This document shows positions 35,455 to 46,457 of a stretch of 64,000 nt of DNA, piece after piece. Origin of the DNA: Nocardiopsis sp. CNT312 (lineage in GTDB: Bacteria > Actinomycetota > Actinomycetes > Streptosporangiales > Streptosporangiaceae). Position 1 is the first letter of the stretch; each line of letters opens with the position of its first letter. The position numbers and the translations under genes were made by a program. The DNA lies in contig NZ_AZXF01000023.1 in assembly GCF_000515115.1 (NCBI RefSeq), forward strand, positions 186 to 64,185, given 5' to 3'. Under the pieces are notes generated by a model, which did not search any database, was not told the DNA's origin, and saw nothing but the letters and a program-made list of their open reading frames with translations.

Positions 35455-37316
35455 ACGGTCCGCACCGGTTTCCCCTCGTGCGCGCCGCCGCCGCGGCCCT
35501 TGTGTCCTGCGTGCTCCTGGCCTCCTGCGCGACCGTGCCCGTCACCGGCCCGGTCGTCCCCGGCGACGGCGGCGGGTCGTCCGCTGACCCCTACGACGGA
35601 TACGTGCGGCTCCTCCCCGCGGGCCCGCAGCCCGGGGTGGGCCCCGAGGCCCTGGTCGACGGCTTCCTCCGCGACATGGGCAGCTTCGAGGAGAACTACG
35701 AAGCGGCCCGCAGCTACATGCTGGAGGACACCGGCGAGGAGTGGACCCCCGACGGAACGGTCCAGGTGTTCGGGGACCCGGGAACGGTGAGCCTCGAACC
35801 CGAGGTCGCGGCCGACGGGCTCACCGCCACCGTGCGGATGCGCACCCGGCTGGTGGCCACCATCGACGAGAGCGGCAAGTACCTGCCGAGCGACCAGGGC
35901 ACCCTCCTGGACGTCTCCTTCGGCCTTGCCCGGCAGGGCGGCGACCCGGAGGGGGAGTGGCGCGTGCGGAGCCTGCCCGAGCAGCTCATCCTCAGCCGGC
36001 TCGACGTGGAGCGCACCCACCGGTCGTTCAACCTCTACTACTACAACCGCGAGCTGACCACGCTCGTCCCCGACCCCGTCTACCTGCCGGTCAGCAACGA
36101 CAACCTCGCCGAACGCCTCCTGCGGCAGCTCTTCGAGGGCCCCAGTGCCTGGTCGGAGCCAGCGGTGACCACGACCCTGCCCAGGGACGCCTCCCTCGAC
36201 CTGAACGTGGACGAGGAGAGCGCGCGCGTCCGTATCGGCGGGGTGCCCGAGATCGAGGAGTTCGGGGTGGGGGCCCAGATCGCCTGGACCCTGCGCCAAC
36301 TGCCCGAGATCCAGGAGTTCACCGTCGTGCTCAACGGCGAGGAGATCGCCTATCCCCGCGCCGAGGGGGAGAGCGCCTACCGGCCCCGCCCCGGCAGCGA
36401 CCACTGGTCCGGGGTCGCCCCCGGCGGGACGGCCTCCGAGGTCGGCGCCTACTACATGCAGGAGGGGCAGATCTGGTCGACGCCCCAGCCGACCGCCGAC
36501 ACCTTCGACACCGCCGAACCGGTCCCCGGACCGCTGGGCGCGGGTGACATCCGTCTGGAGCGCTTCGCCGTGTCCCTGGCCGAGGACACCGTCGCGGGCG
36601 TCACCGCGGGCGGGGACTCAGTCGTGACCAGTGAGGTCGAGGCCGGGGCCGACGCGGTGGAGGTGCTCTCCGACGGGGTCTTCACCAGTCTGTCCTGGGA
36701 CGTGGACGACAACCTGTGGGTGGTCGAGGAGCTGGAGGAGGGGACGGAAGCGGCGGAGCCCGGCGAGGACGGGGGCACCGACGTGGTCGAGGGTGCCGAT
36801 GAGGACGTGCCCGCCCCCGGCGGGACGGCCCTGTGGATGCTGCGCGGCGGCGACGAGGTGGTCGGGGTCGACCTCTCCGAACTGGAGGACCGCTCGGTGA
36901 TCGACGCCGCCGTCTCCAGGGACGGGACGCGGATCGCCGCCCTGACCGAACTGGACGGCCGCCGCTCGCTGGAGGTGGGGCGGGTGGTCGTGGACGGCGA
37001 CGGCCAGGTGACGGTGGACGCTTTCCTCGCCCTGGCCCAGGAACTGGCCGACGTCACCGACTTCGCCTGGCGCTCCTCGGACCAGTTGGTCGCCCTCGGC
37101 AGCCGGGAGGGCGGTACCAGCCAGGCCTTCCTGGTCTCCGTGGACGGGGGCACACCGCCCACGGGCGCGGGTGCGCCGGTGGGCGGTATGGAGACTGTCG
37201 CCGCCGCTCCGGGACAGCCGCTGATCGCCGGGGCCGAGGACGGCAACGTGTGGATCAGTGACCGGCTGAACTGGCAGATCGTGGCCGAGGGGGTTCTGCC
37301 CACCTACCCGGGCTGA
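35451..37316 (+). CDS. lpqB: lipoprotein LpqB, MtrB accessory factor
   Basis: A 621-residue lipoprotein. The signal ends in the lipobox LLASC with lipid-modified Cys26. A GerMN domain lies in the middle (about 200-310, including GEEIAYP), and a beta-propeller-like C-terminal half follows with a long acidic loop near 430-450. LpqB interacts with the MtrB extracellular domain and tunes MtrA phosphorylation in mycobacteria. GTG at 35451 overlaps the mtrB stop; the operon mtrA-mtrB-lpqB is complete. Confidence 0.95.
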   Translation: MNGPHRFPLVRAAAAALVSCVLLASCATVPVTGPVVPGDGGGSSADPYDGYVRLLPAGPQPGVGPEALVDGFLRDMGSFEENYEAARSYMLEDTGEEWTPDGTVQVFGDPGTVSLEPEVAADGLTATVRMRTRLVATIDESGKYLPSDQGTLLDVSFGLARQGGDPEGEWRVRSLPEQLILSRLDVERTHRSFNLYYYNRELTTLVPDPVYLPVSNDNLAERLLRQLFEGPSAWSEPAVTTTLPRDASLDLNVDEESARVRIGGVPEIEEFGVGAQIAWTLRQLPEIQEFTVVLNGEEIAYPRAEGESAYRPRPGSDHWSGVAPGGTASEVGAYYMQEGQIWSTPQPTADTFDTAEPVPGPLGAGDIRLERFAVSLAEDTVAGVTAGGDSVVTSEVEAGADAVEVLSDGVFTSLSWDVDDNLWVVEELEEGTEAAEPGEDGGTDVVEGADEDVPAPGGTALWMLRGGDEVVGVDLSELEDRSVIDAAVSRDGTRIAALTELDGRRSLEVGRVVVDGDGQVTVDAFLALAQELADVTDFAWRSSDQLVALGSREGGTSQAFLVSVDGGTPPTGAGAPVGGMETVAAAPGQPLIAGAEDGNVWISDRLNWQIVAEGVLPTYPG

Positions 37317-37387
37317 GGGGCCCGCGGTTGTCCACAGCCCGGAGCCGGGGGCTGGCGCGCCGCGGACCCGGAGCCGATCCTGAGGTC

Positions 37388-38086
37388 ATGGACGGCCCCC
37401 TCCGCCGGGGCGCGGACACGGCCGCACGTGTCCTCGCCCCGCTCCTCGAACCCCTGCTGGACTTGCTCCTACCGCGGTGCTGCGCCGCCTGCGGCGCCTC
37501 CCCCGGACCGCTCTGCGGTTCCTGTCTGGCCCTGTTGGACCGGCGGCCGCACCCGTGCGTGCCGCGGCTGGGCTGCCCCGCCGTGTGGGCGGCGGGCCCC
37601 TACGCGGGTTACCACCGCCGCGTCCTGCTCGCCCACAAGAGCGGCCGGGACGACGCACTGGCCGACCCCCTCGGCCGCCGTCTGGCGTCCGCCTACGCCG
37701 CCTCGGGCTGGGCCGCCCCGGACACCCTGCTGGTCCCGGTTCCCGGACGGGGCCCTCCGCAGTCCTCGCGGGGCACCGTGGCGCGCCTGGCGCGGTCCTG
37801 CCTGGTCCACGTCGGCGGCGCGGGCACGGTGGCCCCCCTCCTGCGGTACCGGCGCGCGGCGCCTCCCCAGGTGGGCCTGGGGCGCGCCGACCGCCTGGCC
37901 AACCGTGCGGGCGTCTTCGCGGCGGACCCGTGGCCGGGCCCCGGGCCGGCACGCCGTGCCGTGGTGGTGGACGACGTACTGACCACGGGTGCCACGGTCG
38001 CTGAGGCGGCCCGTGCGCTGCGGTGCGCGGGCCTGCCCGTGGCCGGTGCCCTGGTCCTCGCGGAGCGGCTTCCGGACCGGCTGTGA
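37388..38086 (+). CDS. ComF-family phosphoribosyltransferase-like protein
   Basis: A 232-residue protein with an N-terminal zinc-finger-like part (Cys31, Cys32, Cys35, Cys43, Cys46) and a PRTase fold whose PRPP loop reads VVVDDVLTTGAT. In competent bacteria ComF helps DNA uptake; in actinomycetes the role is unknown. ATG at 37388 is preceded by TGAGGTC. It follows lpqB by 71 bases, the same order as in mycobacteria and Streptomyces, where HPF comes next. Confidence 0.9.
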   Translation: MDGPLRRGADTAARVLAPLLEPLLDLLLPRCCAACGASPGPLCGSCLALLDRRPHPCVPRLGCPAVWAAGPYAGYHRRVLLAHKSGRDDALADPLGRRLASAYAASGWAAPDTLLVPVPGRGPPQSSRGTVARLARSCLVHVGGAGTVAPLLRYRRAAPPQVGLGRADRLANRAGVFAADPWPGPGPARRAVVVDDVLTTGATVAEAARALRCAGLPVAGALVLAERLPDRL

Positions 38087-39026
38087 GAGGGCACGGCGGA
38101 GGAGCCGTGTGCGGTCCGTCGGGGGCACCGTGGCGGTCGGCGGTCGCGCAGGGAACCCCGACGCCCACGGCGGAGGTTCGCGGGCGGATGGGGCGCGCCG
38201 GGGGTCGGGGAGGCCCGGCAGCGGGCCGCGCACCGTTCCCGGTGAAGGTTTTACGAACATCCGCGAACGGTTGAGAAACCCCTGTGCGCAAGGGGTCACG
38301 GGGGCCGCGGCCGGAGCGGCCGGGGCGGGGGCACCTGACATACGCGCCCGGACAGGTTACGGTCACAGGTATGGCACCCGTCCGGGTCCGTGGTTGCGTC
38401 GGAGCGGTTGAACTCCCGGGGAGACCGGGGAGTCGCTTCGGCAAGCCGATGCCAGGCGCAGGCGAAACGGCCCACGTAAGGCGACTTTTCGTCGACCGAT
38501 CACGGTGCGCCTTAGAGGTAAGCCCTGCCCCGCGGAGGGTCCGGATGTCCCTCATGACAGGGAGAAGAGCAGTAGTCGCGGATAAGAGCGGCGACACTCT
38601 CAGCAGGCGGATGTGGGGACGAAGACCAGGTCGGCCGGGCGGGTGGCATGCCCTCCGAGGGCTCTTCCCCTGCGGTGGGCCCCCGGAGGGCACCGGCCCC
38701 GGGGGTCGCTGCCCTCCTGCGCACCTCCGAGACGGGGCCGCACCGTCCCAGCACCCCAACGCACTCTCCCCGCCCGTGGTCCGGGCGCTCCGGGCGTGGC
38801 GGTCCTCCGCCCGCCCTGCGTATCAGGTGACCCATTCGCACCCCTGGTGTACGTGAGGACCGTGCTTTCCATGGGTATACGCACATCCAACCGAACCGTG
38901 GTCCTCGCGGGACCGGGAGAGCAGCGGAAGGGGGGTACGCGTGCGACACCCTTCCGCCCCGAGGCGGGAGGGGGCAGAACCAGCCTGGCCGTCGCCTTCG
39001 GGCGGTCACGCGATGAAGGGGGTCCT
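38087..39026 (+). other. long intergenic region (940 bases) upstream of hpf
   Basis: No believable gene: the open frames are GC-rich shadows without ribosome-binding sites. It holds a motif at 38255-38292 (GAACATCCG, GGTTGAG, CTGTGCGCAAG) also seen before the HAD gene at 48 kb, GTTAC/GTCAC elements at 38356-38366 that could be MtrA sites, and several inverted repeats. One is TGCCCTCCG/CGGAGGGCA (38649-38657 with 38684-38692). A long structured 5' untranslated region or small RNA for hpf is likely. Confidence 0.5.
38412..38514 (+). ncRNA. candidate structured RNA element upstream of hpf
   Basis: Nested and adjacent stems are visible. ACTCCCGG (38412-38419) pairs with CC-GGGAGT (38425-38433, one bulge). 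CGGC-AA-GCCG lies at 38439-38448. TAAGGCG (38477-38483) pairs with CGCCTTA (38508-38514) around CGAC-TTTTC-GTCG. I could not match it to a riboswitch class (c-di-AMP, SAM, TPP, cobalamin, ZTP and Mn consensus features were looked for and not found). A processed small RNA or an attenuator are the alternatives. Confidence 0.35.
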
Positions 39027-39698
39027 ATGGACATCATCGTCAAGGGTCGACGCACCGGTGTGAACGACAGGTTCCGGGAGCACGTCGAGGACAAGCTCGA
39101 ACGGCTCTCGAAGTGGGAACGCAAAGGCATGAGCGTCGATGTGGAGGTGTCCACCGAACGCAACCCCAAGCTCGCCGACGTCCGCGAGCGGGTTGAACTG
39201 ACCATCCACTCCAACGGCCCGGTCATCCGAAGCGAGGCTGCGGCCGCAGACCGGTTCGGTGCCCTCGATCTGGCCCTCGACAAGATCGAGGCCCGCCTCC
39301 GCAAGGCCGCGGACCGCCGCAAGGTCCACCGCGGCAACCACACGCCGGTCTCCGTCGCAGCCGCGACGGCGAACCTGCCCACGGAACCCGTGGGGACCGC
39401 TCTCGCCGAGAAGGCGCCCCCCGCCCGGCGCAGCGGAGCGGAGGAGACCGGGACGGCCGCGGCGTCGGCCGAACGGTTCTCCGACGAGTTCGTCGAACTC
39501 GACACCCAGGGGGACCACCCCGTCATCGTGCGGGAGAAGTTCCACCGGGCCAAGCCGATGAGCATCGACCAGGCGCTGATGGAGATGGAGCTGGTGGGAC
39601 ACGACTTCTACCTGTTCCACGACGAGGTGAAGGACGCCCCGAGCGTCGTCTACCGCCGCAAGGGGTTCAACTACGGCGTCCTCCGCCTCATGGACTGA
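39027..39698 (+). CDS. hpf: ribosome hibernation promoting factor, long form
   Basis: A 223-residue protein. The N-terminal about 105 residues are the HPF/YfiA domain (MDIIVKGRRTGV, KLERLSKW) that binds the decoding centre. A linker rich in Ala and Pro follows, then the C-terminal dimerisation domain (VIVREKFHRAKPMSIDQALMEMELVGHDFYLF-like, ending in a conserved YRRKGFNYGVLRL) that makes 100S ribosome dimers. AAGGGGGT precedes the ATG. The long upstream region suggests complex control by growth phase or stress. secA follows as in other actinomycetes. Confidence 0.95.
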   Translation: MDIIVKGRRTGVNDRFREHVEDKLERLSKWERKGMSVDVEVSTERNPKLADVRERVELTIHSNGPVIRSEAAAADRFGALDLALDKIEARLRKAADRRKVHRGNHTPVSVAAATANLPTEPVGTALAEKAPPARRSGAEETGTAAASAERFSDEFVELDTQGDHPVIVREKFHRAKPMSIDQALMEMELVGHDFYLFHDEVKDAPSVVYRRKGFNYGVLRLMD

Positions 39699-39733
39699 TC
39701 CCGCCGAAGGCGTCCCGCCTCCCGTCCGTGTGG

Positions 39734-39772
39734 GGATCCCCGTTCCGGACCGCCGCTCCGGAACGGGGATCC
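39734..39772. terminator. bidirectional terminator between hpf and the convergent membrane protein gene
   Basis: A perfect 16-bp inverted repeat (39734-39749 and 39757-39772) with a 7-base loop lies 35 bases after the hpf stop and 50 bases after the convergent gene's stop. Confidence 0.85.
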
Positions 39773-39822
39773 GAAGAGGGGCCCGCTCCCTCGTGCGGGC
39801 CCCTCGCGCGGTGCGGCGCTCC

Positions 39823-40386
39823 TCAGGCCGGGACGTCCCCCCCGGTCCGCTCCCCCCGTTCCTCAGGGGTCTTGGACTTCCCGCCCTTCCCACCGCGCGC
39901 GGCCAGGTTGTCCTTGATCCTGTGCAGCGGGGTGTCGTGGCGCTCCTCCGTCTCGGTCCGGGGCGGGTCGAGCACCACGTCGGCGAGGATGTCCCACACC
40001 ACGGCCACCACGAAGGCGGCCGTGATGAGGACCGCCGCGAGGACCAAGGGCCACAGAGACCACCCCAGCACCACAGACAGCCCCCCGAGGGCGAACCCGG
40101 CGAAGGCCAGCGCCACCGAGACCCACGACATCGGCCTCCCCCGGTGGTGCATGGTGGGTGCGATGCCGCCCCCCTGTCGCTGGAAGCCGCGGATGTCGCC
40201 GAACTCCTCCTTCGCCGGTACGTGCCGCTCCCAGCCGGCCCCCGGGTCGCTGTCCATGGCTGCGGGGTCGGGCTCCGCGCACTCCTGCCGGAGCATGCGC
40301 TCGATGACCTCGAACGGGGTGCGCGGGGTCGGGGCGTGACGGCCCGTTTCCGATGCCGCGCCCTTCCTCTCCTGGCTCTCTTCCAT
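39823..40386 (-). CDS. small membrane protein of unknown function
   Basis: Not recognised. Its 187 residues form an N-terminal hydrophilic part of about 85 residues, two adjacent membrane helices (about 88-108 and 111-131, VSVALAFAGFALGG then LWPLVLAAVLITAAFV), and a charged, Lys/Arg/Glu-rich C-terminal tail. ATG at 40386 has GGGGGGA five bases upstream. It is divergent from secA and convergent with hpf, an insertion into the usual hpf-secA pair. Confidence 0.7.
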   Translation of the reverse strand: MEESQERKGAASETGRHAPTPRTPFEVIERMLRQECAEPDPAAMDSDPGAGWERHVPAKEEFGDIRGFQRQGGGIAPTMHHRGRPMSWVSVALAFAGFALGGLSVVLGWSLWPLVLAAVLITAAFVVAVVWDILADVVLDPPRTETEERHDTPLHRIKDNLAARGGKGGKSKTPEERGERTGGDVPA

Positions 40387-40680
40387 GGCGATCCCCCCGG
40401 CCGCGCGTGACGTTCGGTGGCACCAAGGATGCGGGGCCACAGGCACGGCCTCTAGGGTTCCAGTACCCGTTGCCGCACCACGGGTTTCACAAACGCATGC
40501 GAAATGCTGGGGAACATCCGAACCCTGGTCACACGTTCGTAGGAGAGAAAGAAAAGGGGCGGTCCAGCAGGATTTCCCTCGGTGGGGGAGCCGATGCGGA
40601 ACGTGGTCGATTCCTGTGATCGGCCGCGGGCCCTCGGTCCTCTAGGATGGTGCCCCGAGGGTCCAGGAACCCCCGATGTC

Positions 40681-40740
40681 CACACCCGGTCACGGGAGAG
40701 CGGTCCGAGGGCCCGGGTGTGACTCTCCACGTGTGTGGAG
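40681..40740 (+). promoter_or_regulatory. secA leader hairpins
   Basis: Two stems lie directly before the secA start: CACACCCGG (40681-40689) with CCGGGTGTG (40713-40721), and the perfect CTCCAC-GTGT-GTGGAG (40725-40740). The second ends 31 bases before the GTG. They may form a leader structure controlling secA. The rest of the 385-base spacer (40387-40771) contains a GAACATCCG motif (40512-40520) and TAGGAT (40642-40647, possible -10) but no gene. Confidence 0.4.
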
Positions 40741-40771
40741 CCGACCGCGATCTGCGAGGAGCGCATAGGAA

Positions 40772-43615
<2,844 letters not shown>

Positions 43616-43628
43616 GCCGCAGCCGTGC

Positions 43629-43667
43629 GACGCCTGGGGGTGCCCCGTGGGGGCGCCCCCAGGCGTC
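43629..43667. terminator. bidirectional terminator after secA
   Basis: GACGCCTGGGGG (43629-43640) pairs perfectly with CCCCCAGGCGTC (43656-43667), and the inner GCCCC/GGGGGC extends the stem. It lies between the convergent ends of secA and the DM13 gene. Confidence 0.85.
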
Positions 43668-43675
43668 AGTGCGTC

Positions 43676-44296
43676 CTACAGAGCCACCGGGGCCGACCCG
43701 AAGGCCACCGAGAAGCGGTCGCACCAGATGACCACGCTGGTCATGCCGGAGAGGTCGGCGTCGGCGGGGATCTCGTAGTTGGCCGATCCGTGGGTGCCCT
43801 TCAACCCGCCCAGGGCCACGTAGCGGCCGTCGCGGTACTTGAACCAGTCGCCGCCGGCCTCCTGGTCGGTGATCCACACGTGCAGGTCGGGGCCGTCGGA
43901 GGTGGCCAGGTCCTCGAAGCGGACGTGGCGCGACCCGTCGGCCAGTTCCAGGACCAGGACGGTGCCGGAGGTGCCGTGCTCCTGGGTGATGAAGTCGCCC
44001 TCGGCCAGGACCACGGGCCCGATGTCGGCAGGCTCCTCCTCGGGGGCCTCCTCGGGGGCCTCCTCGCTCGGCTCCCCGCCCGGGACGCCCTCGGCGCCCT
44101 CCTCCGAGGCGTCCGTGCCGGGGACGGCGGGTTCGGACGCCGTCGGCAGCGCCTCGTCCGTGGTGCGGGTGGTCAGCACCCGCCAGGGCTGGAAGGCCCA
44201 CAGGCCCGCCGCGACGACGGCCAGGGCGATCAGGGCCGCGGGGACCGCGATCAGGGGGCGCCGCCACCACGGGCGCCGGGGGGTCTGGTAATCCAT
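43676..44296 (-). CDS. membrane-anchored DM13-domain protein
   Basis: A 206-residue protein: an N-terminal helix at about 14-36, an acidic Glu/Pro-rich linker near 60-95 with EEAPEEAPEEEP, then a DM13 domain with LHVWITDQ and ending SVAFGSAPVAL. DM13 domains are extracytoplasmic and thought to take part in electron transfer; a redox cysteine occurs in WCDRF. ATG at 44296 has GGAGG eight bases upstream, favoured over a longer frame. It is convergent with secA. Confidence 0.88.
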   Translation of the reverse strand: MDYQTPRRPWWRRPLIAVPAALIALAVVAAGLWAFQPWRVLTTRTTDEALPTASEPAVPGTDASEEGAEGVPGGEPSEEAPEEAPEEEPADIGPVVLAEGDFITQEHGTSGTVLVLELADGSRHVRFEDLATSDGPDLHVWITDQEAGGDWFKYRDGRYVALGGLKGTHGSANYEIPADADLSGMTSVVIWCDRFSVAFGSAPVAL

Positions 44297-44386
44297 CGCT
44301 CTGCCTCCAGGGCTGGGAACTGTCACCACCGGTGATTCGGAGCCGGTGGCCGCGGGGCGACCCCCGCGCGTTTCCCGCACCGGCGC

Positions 44387-45124
44387 TCAGTCGCCGTGCC
44401 GCCGCGGGTCCAGGCGCGAGTGCAACTGGTAGCGGTCGGCGCGGTAGGTGGACAGCGCCAGTTCCACGCACCGACCCTTGGCGAAGCTGCGGCGCTGCAT
44501 CACCAGCACCGGGCTCCCGGCGGGCAGGCCGAGCAGTCGCGAGTCGGAGGAGTCGCACAGGCCCGCCTCGATCGTCTGCTCGCCCGAGTCCAACAGGATG
44601 TCGTACTCGTGCTCCAGCACCTCGTACAGGGAGCGGGCGGAGAGGTCGAAGCCCTCCAGTCCGGGCACCTCGGCGGCGGGGATGTTGGAGCGCTCCACGG
44701 CCATCGGCTCGCCGTCGGCGGTGCGCATCCGCTCGATGTGGTGGACCGGGGTGCCGGGGGCGATGTCGAGCATCCGCGCGGTGTGCCCGCTGGCCGGGAT
44801 GATCCGCCGGATGAGCTCGCGGGCGCCGGGCTCGTAGCCGCGGGCGCGCATGTCCTCACTGAAGGAGGCCAGGACCAGCGACATCTCGATCTTGGGCCGG
44901 GCGACGAACGTCCCCTTGCCCGGGACCCGGTAGAGGCGGCCCTCGGTGACGAGGAGGTCGACGCTCTGGCGCACGGTCATGCGCGAGAGCCCGTAGAGAG
45001 CGCTGAGCTCGCGCTCGGAGGGGACCATGTCGTCCACGCCCAGCCCCGACTCGGTGATCCAGTCCAGGATCGCGTCGCGGAGCTGCACGTATTTGGGCAG
45101 GGGGTTGGCGGGGTCGATCGGCAT
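44387..45124 (-). CDS. GntR/HutC-type regulator with UTRA domain (DasR-like)
   Basis: A 245-residue repressor. The N-terminal winged helix (about 8-75) shows MVPSERELSALYGLSRMTVRQSVDLLV, and the UTRA effector domain (about 95-240) has the SLYEVLEHEYDILLDSGEQTIEA segment. The architecture is that of DasR, which senses GlcNAc-6-phosphate and glucosamine-6-phosphate. It is divergent from the SIS-domain gene, with a 22-bp near-palindrome between them, so it probably controls that operon and itself, and perhaps the chitinase at 5-6 kb. Confidence 0.88.
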   Translation of the reverse strand: MPIDPANPLPKYVQLRDAILDWITESGLGVDDMVPSERELSALYGLSRMTVRQSVDLLVTEGRLYRVPGKGTFVARPKIEMSLVLASFSEDMRARGYEPGARELIRRIIPASGHTARMLDIAPGTPVHHIERMRTADGEPMAVERSNIPAAEVPGLEGFDLSARSLYEVLEHEYDILLDSGEQTIEAGLCDSSDSRLLGLPAGSPVLVMQRRSFAKGRCVELALSTYRADRYQLHSRLDPRRHGD

Positions 45125-45248
45125 GCGCGGACCGCCTTCTCGGTTCGGTGGACGAGATCGCTAGAGGGACCCTAGTACGAGTCCCGTCGGGGCCCGGAGG
45201 GCGAGAGCGTTCAACGGCGGCCGGACTCCGGAACGGTGTGGTCCATAC

Positions 45249-45270
45249 TGGTATAGTCCGGACTAGACCA
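45249..45270. promoter_or_regulatory. putative GntR-type operator
   Basis: Half-sites TGGTATAGTCC (45249-45259) and GGACTAGACCA (45260-45270) form a 22-bp palindrome with a single mismatch. The outer TGGT...ACCA and inner CTAGACCA resemble the DasR site (TGGTCTAGACCA), but with ten extra central bases. It lies in the divergent promoter region of the GntR and SIS genes. Confidence 0.65.
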
Positions 45271-45318
45271 AAGCCCCGACCGCGTGTCAATCCACCCGGA
45301 CTCCGAGGGAAGGCCCCC

Positions 45319-46365
45319 ATGACCACCACGACGACCAGCGTCATGCGCTCCGAGATCGCCGAACAGCCCAGAGCCCTGCGCCGCACCTTCGCTGAGCTGC
45401 TGCCCCTGCGCCCGGAGATCGCGGCACTGGCACGCGAGACCAGGCAGGTCCTGTTCATCGCGCGCGGCTCCTCCGACAACGCCGCGGTCTACGGCAACTA
45501 CCTGCTCCAGACACACGCCGGCCGCCTGGCCACCCTGGCCTCGCCCTCCGTCGCCACCACCTACGGCGCCCGCGTGGACCTCTCCGGGGTCCTGGCCGTG
45601 GCCGTCTCCCAGTCCGGAAAGACCGAGGAGATCGTCCAGACCATGCGCTGGGCCGCCGACTGCGGTGCCCGCACGGTGGCGGTGACCAACGGCGCGGACT
45701 CGCCCATGGCGGCCGAGGCAGACCTCGCCCTGGTCACCCGCGCCGGCCACGAGAAGGCCGTGCCCGCCACCAAGACCTACAGCACCCAGCTCGCCGCCAT
45801 CGCCGTTCTCGCCCTGGGCCTGGGCGCCGGCCTGGACGAGGGCGACCTGGCGCGCGTCCCGGACGGGATCGAGGAGAGCCTCGCCCTGCCCACAGACCCC
45901 CTGGAGGAGATCGTCGAGCGGATGGTCGCGGTTCAGGGCACGGTCGTCTCCGGCCGCGGTATGGCCTACTCCACCGCGCTGGAGGCCGCCCTCAAGCTCA
46001 AGGAGGCGTGCTACCTGCACGCCATGGGCCTGTCCTACGCCGACCTGCTGCACGGCCCCATCGCCGTCGTCGACCCGCGCACCCCCGCGCTGCTCGTCGC
46101 CGCGCCCACGGGGCCGACCCTGGAGGGCACGGTCGCCTTGGCCGAGCGCGTGCGCTCCGCAGGAGCCCCCGTGTTCGGGTTCGGCGGCGGAGCGGCCCTC
46201 GCCGCCGCCAGCGACCTGTCCGTTCCGGTGCCCGACGTGCCCGAGTGGGTCGCACCGATGAACCTCATCGTCCCGGCGCAACTGCTCACCGAGCAGCTGG
46301 CCCGCCGTCTGGGCTACAACCCCGACCTGCCGCGCGGCCTCGACAAGGTCACCCAGACCGCCTGA
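45319..46365 (+). CDS. double SIS-domain aldose-ketose isomerase/deaminase-like protein
   Basis: A 348-residue protein with two SIS domains: the first has FIARGSSDNAA and SQSGKTEEIV, the second ALKLKEACYLHAMG and DLLHGP. It resembles the isomerase half of glucosamine-fructose-6-phosphate aminotransferase without the glutaminase half, as in AgaS/NagB-II enzymes that deaminate glucosamine-6-phosphate. GAGGGAAGG precedes the ATG. With a DasR-like regulator on one side and a GH3 hexosaminidase 92 bases downstream, an amino-sugar catabolic role is likely. Confidence 0.85.
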   Translation: MTTTTTSVMRSEIAEQPRALRRTFAELLPLRPEIAALARETRQVLFIARGSSDNAAVYGNYLLQTHAGRLATLASPSVATTYGARVDLSGVLAVAVSQSGKTEEIVQTMRWAADCGARTVAVTNGADSPMAAEADLALVTRAGHEKAVPATKTYSTQLAAIAVLALGLGAGLDEGDLARVPDGIEESLALPTDPLEEIVERMVAVQGTVVSGRGMAYSTALEAALKLKEACYLHAMGLSYADLLHGPIAVVDPRTPALLVAAPTGPTLEGTVALAERVRSAGAPVFGFGGGAALAAASDLSVPVPDVPEWVAPMNLIVPAQLLTEQLARRLGYNPDLPRGLDKVTQTA

Positions 46366-46457
46366 CCGGCGTGTTCCCGGGAGCCGGGGCCGGAGGGGGC
46401 CGTGAGACGGTACCCTCCGGCCACACCCGTCCACACTCCCCGGAGACGCCGACCGCC

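Noticed and set aside
38330..38530. c-di-AMP (ydaO), SAM, cobalamin, TPP, ZTP or Mn riboswitch
   Set aside because: Stems are present but none of the conserved core sequences I know for these classes could be found; kept only as an unassigned structured element.
38512..39009. Minus-strand 165-codon frame in the hpf upstream region
   Set aside because: No ribosome-binding site, Arg/Pro-rich composition and overlap with the hpf leader; no family pattern.
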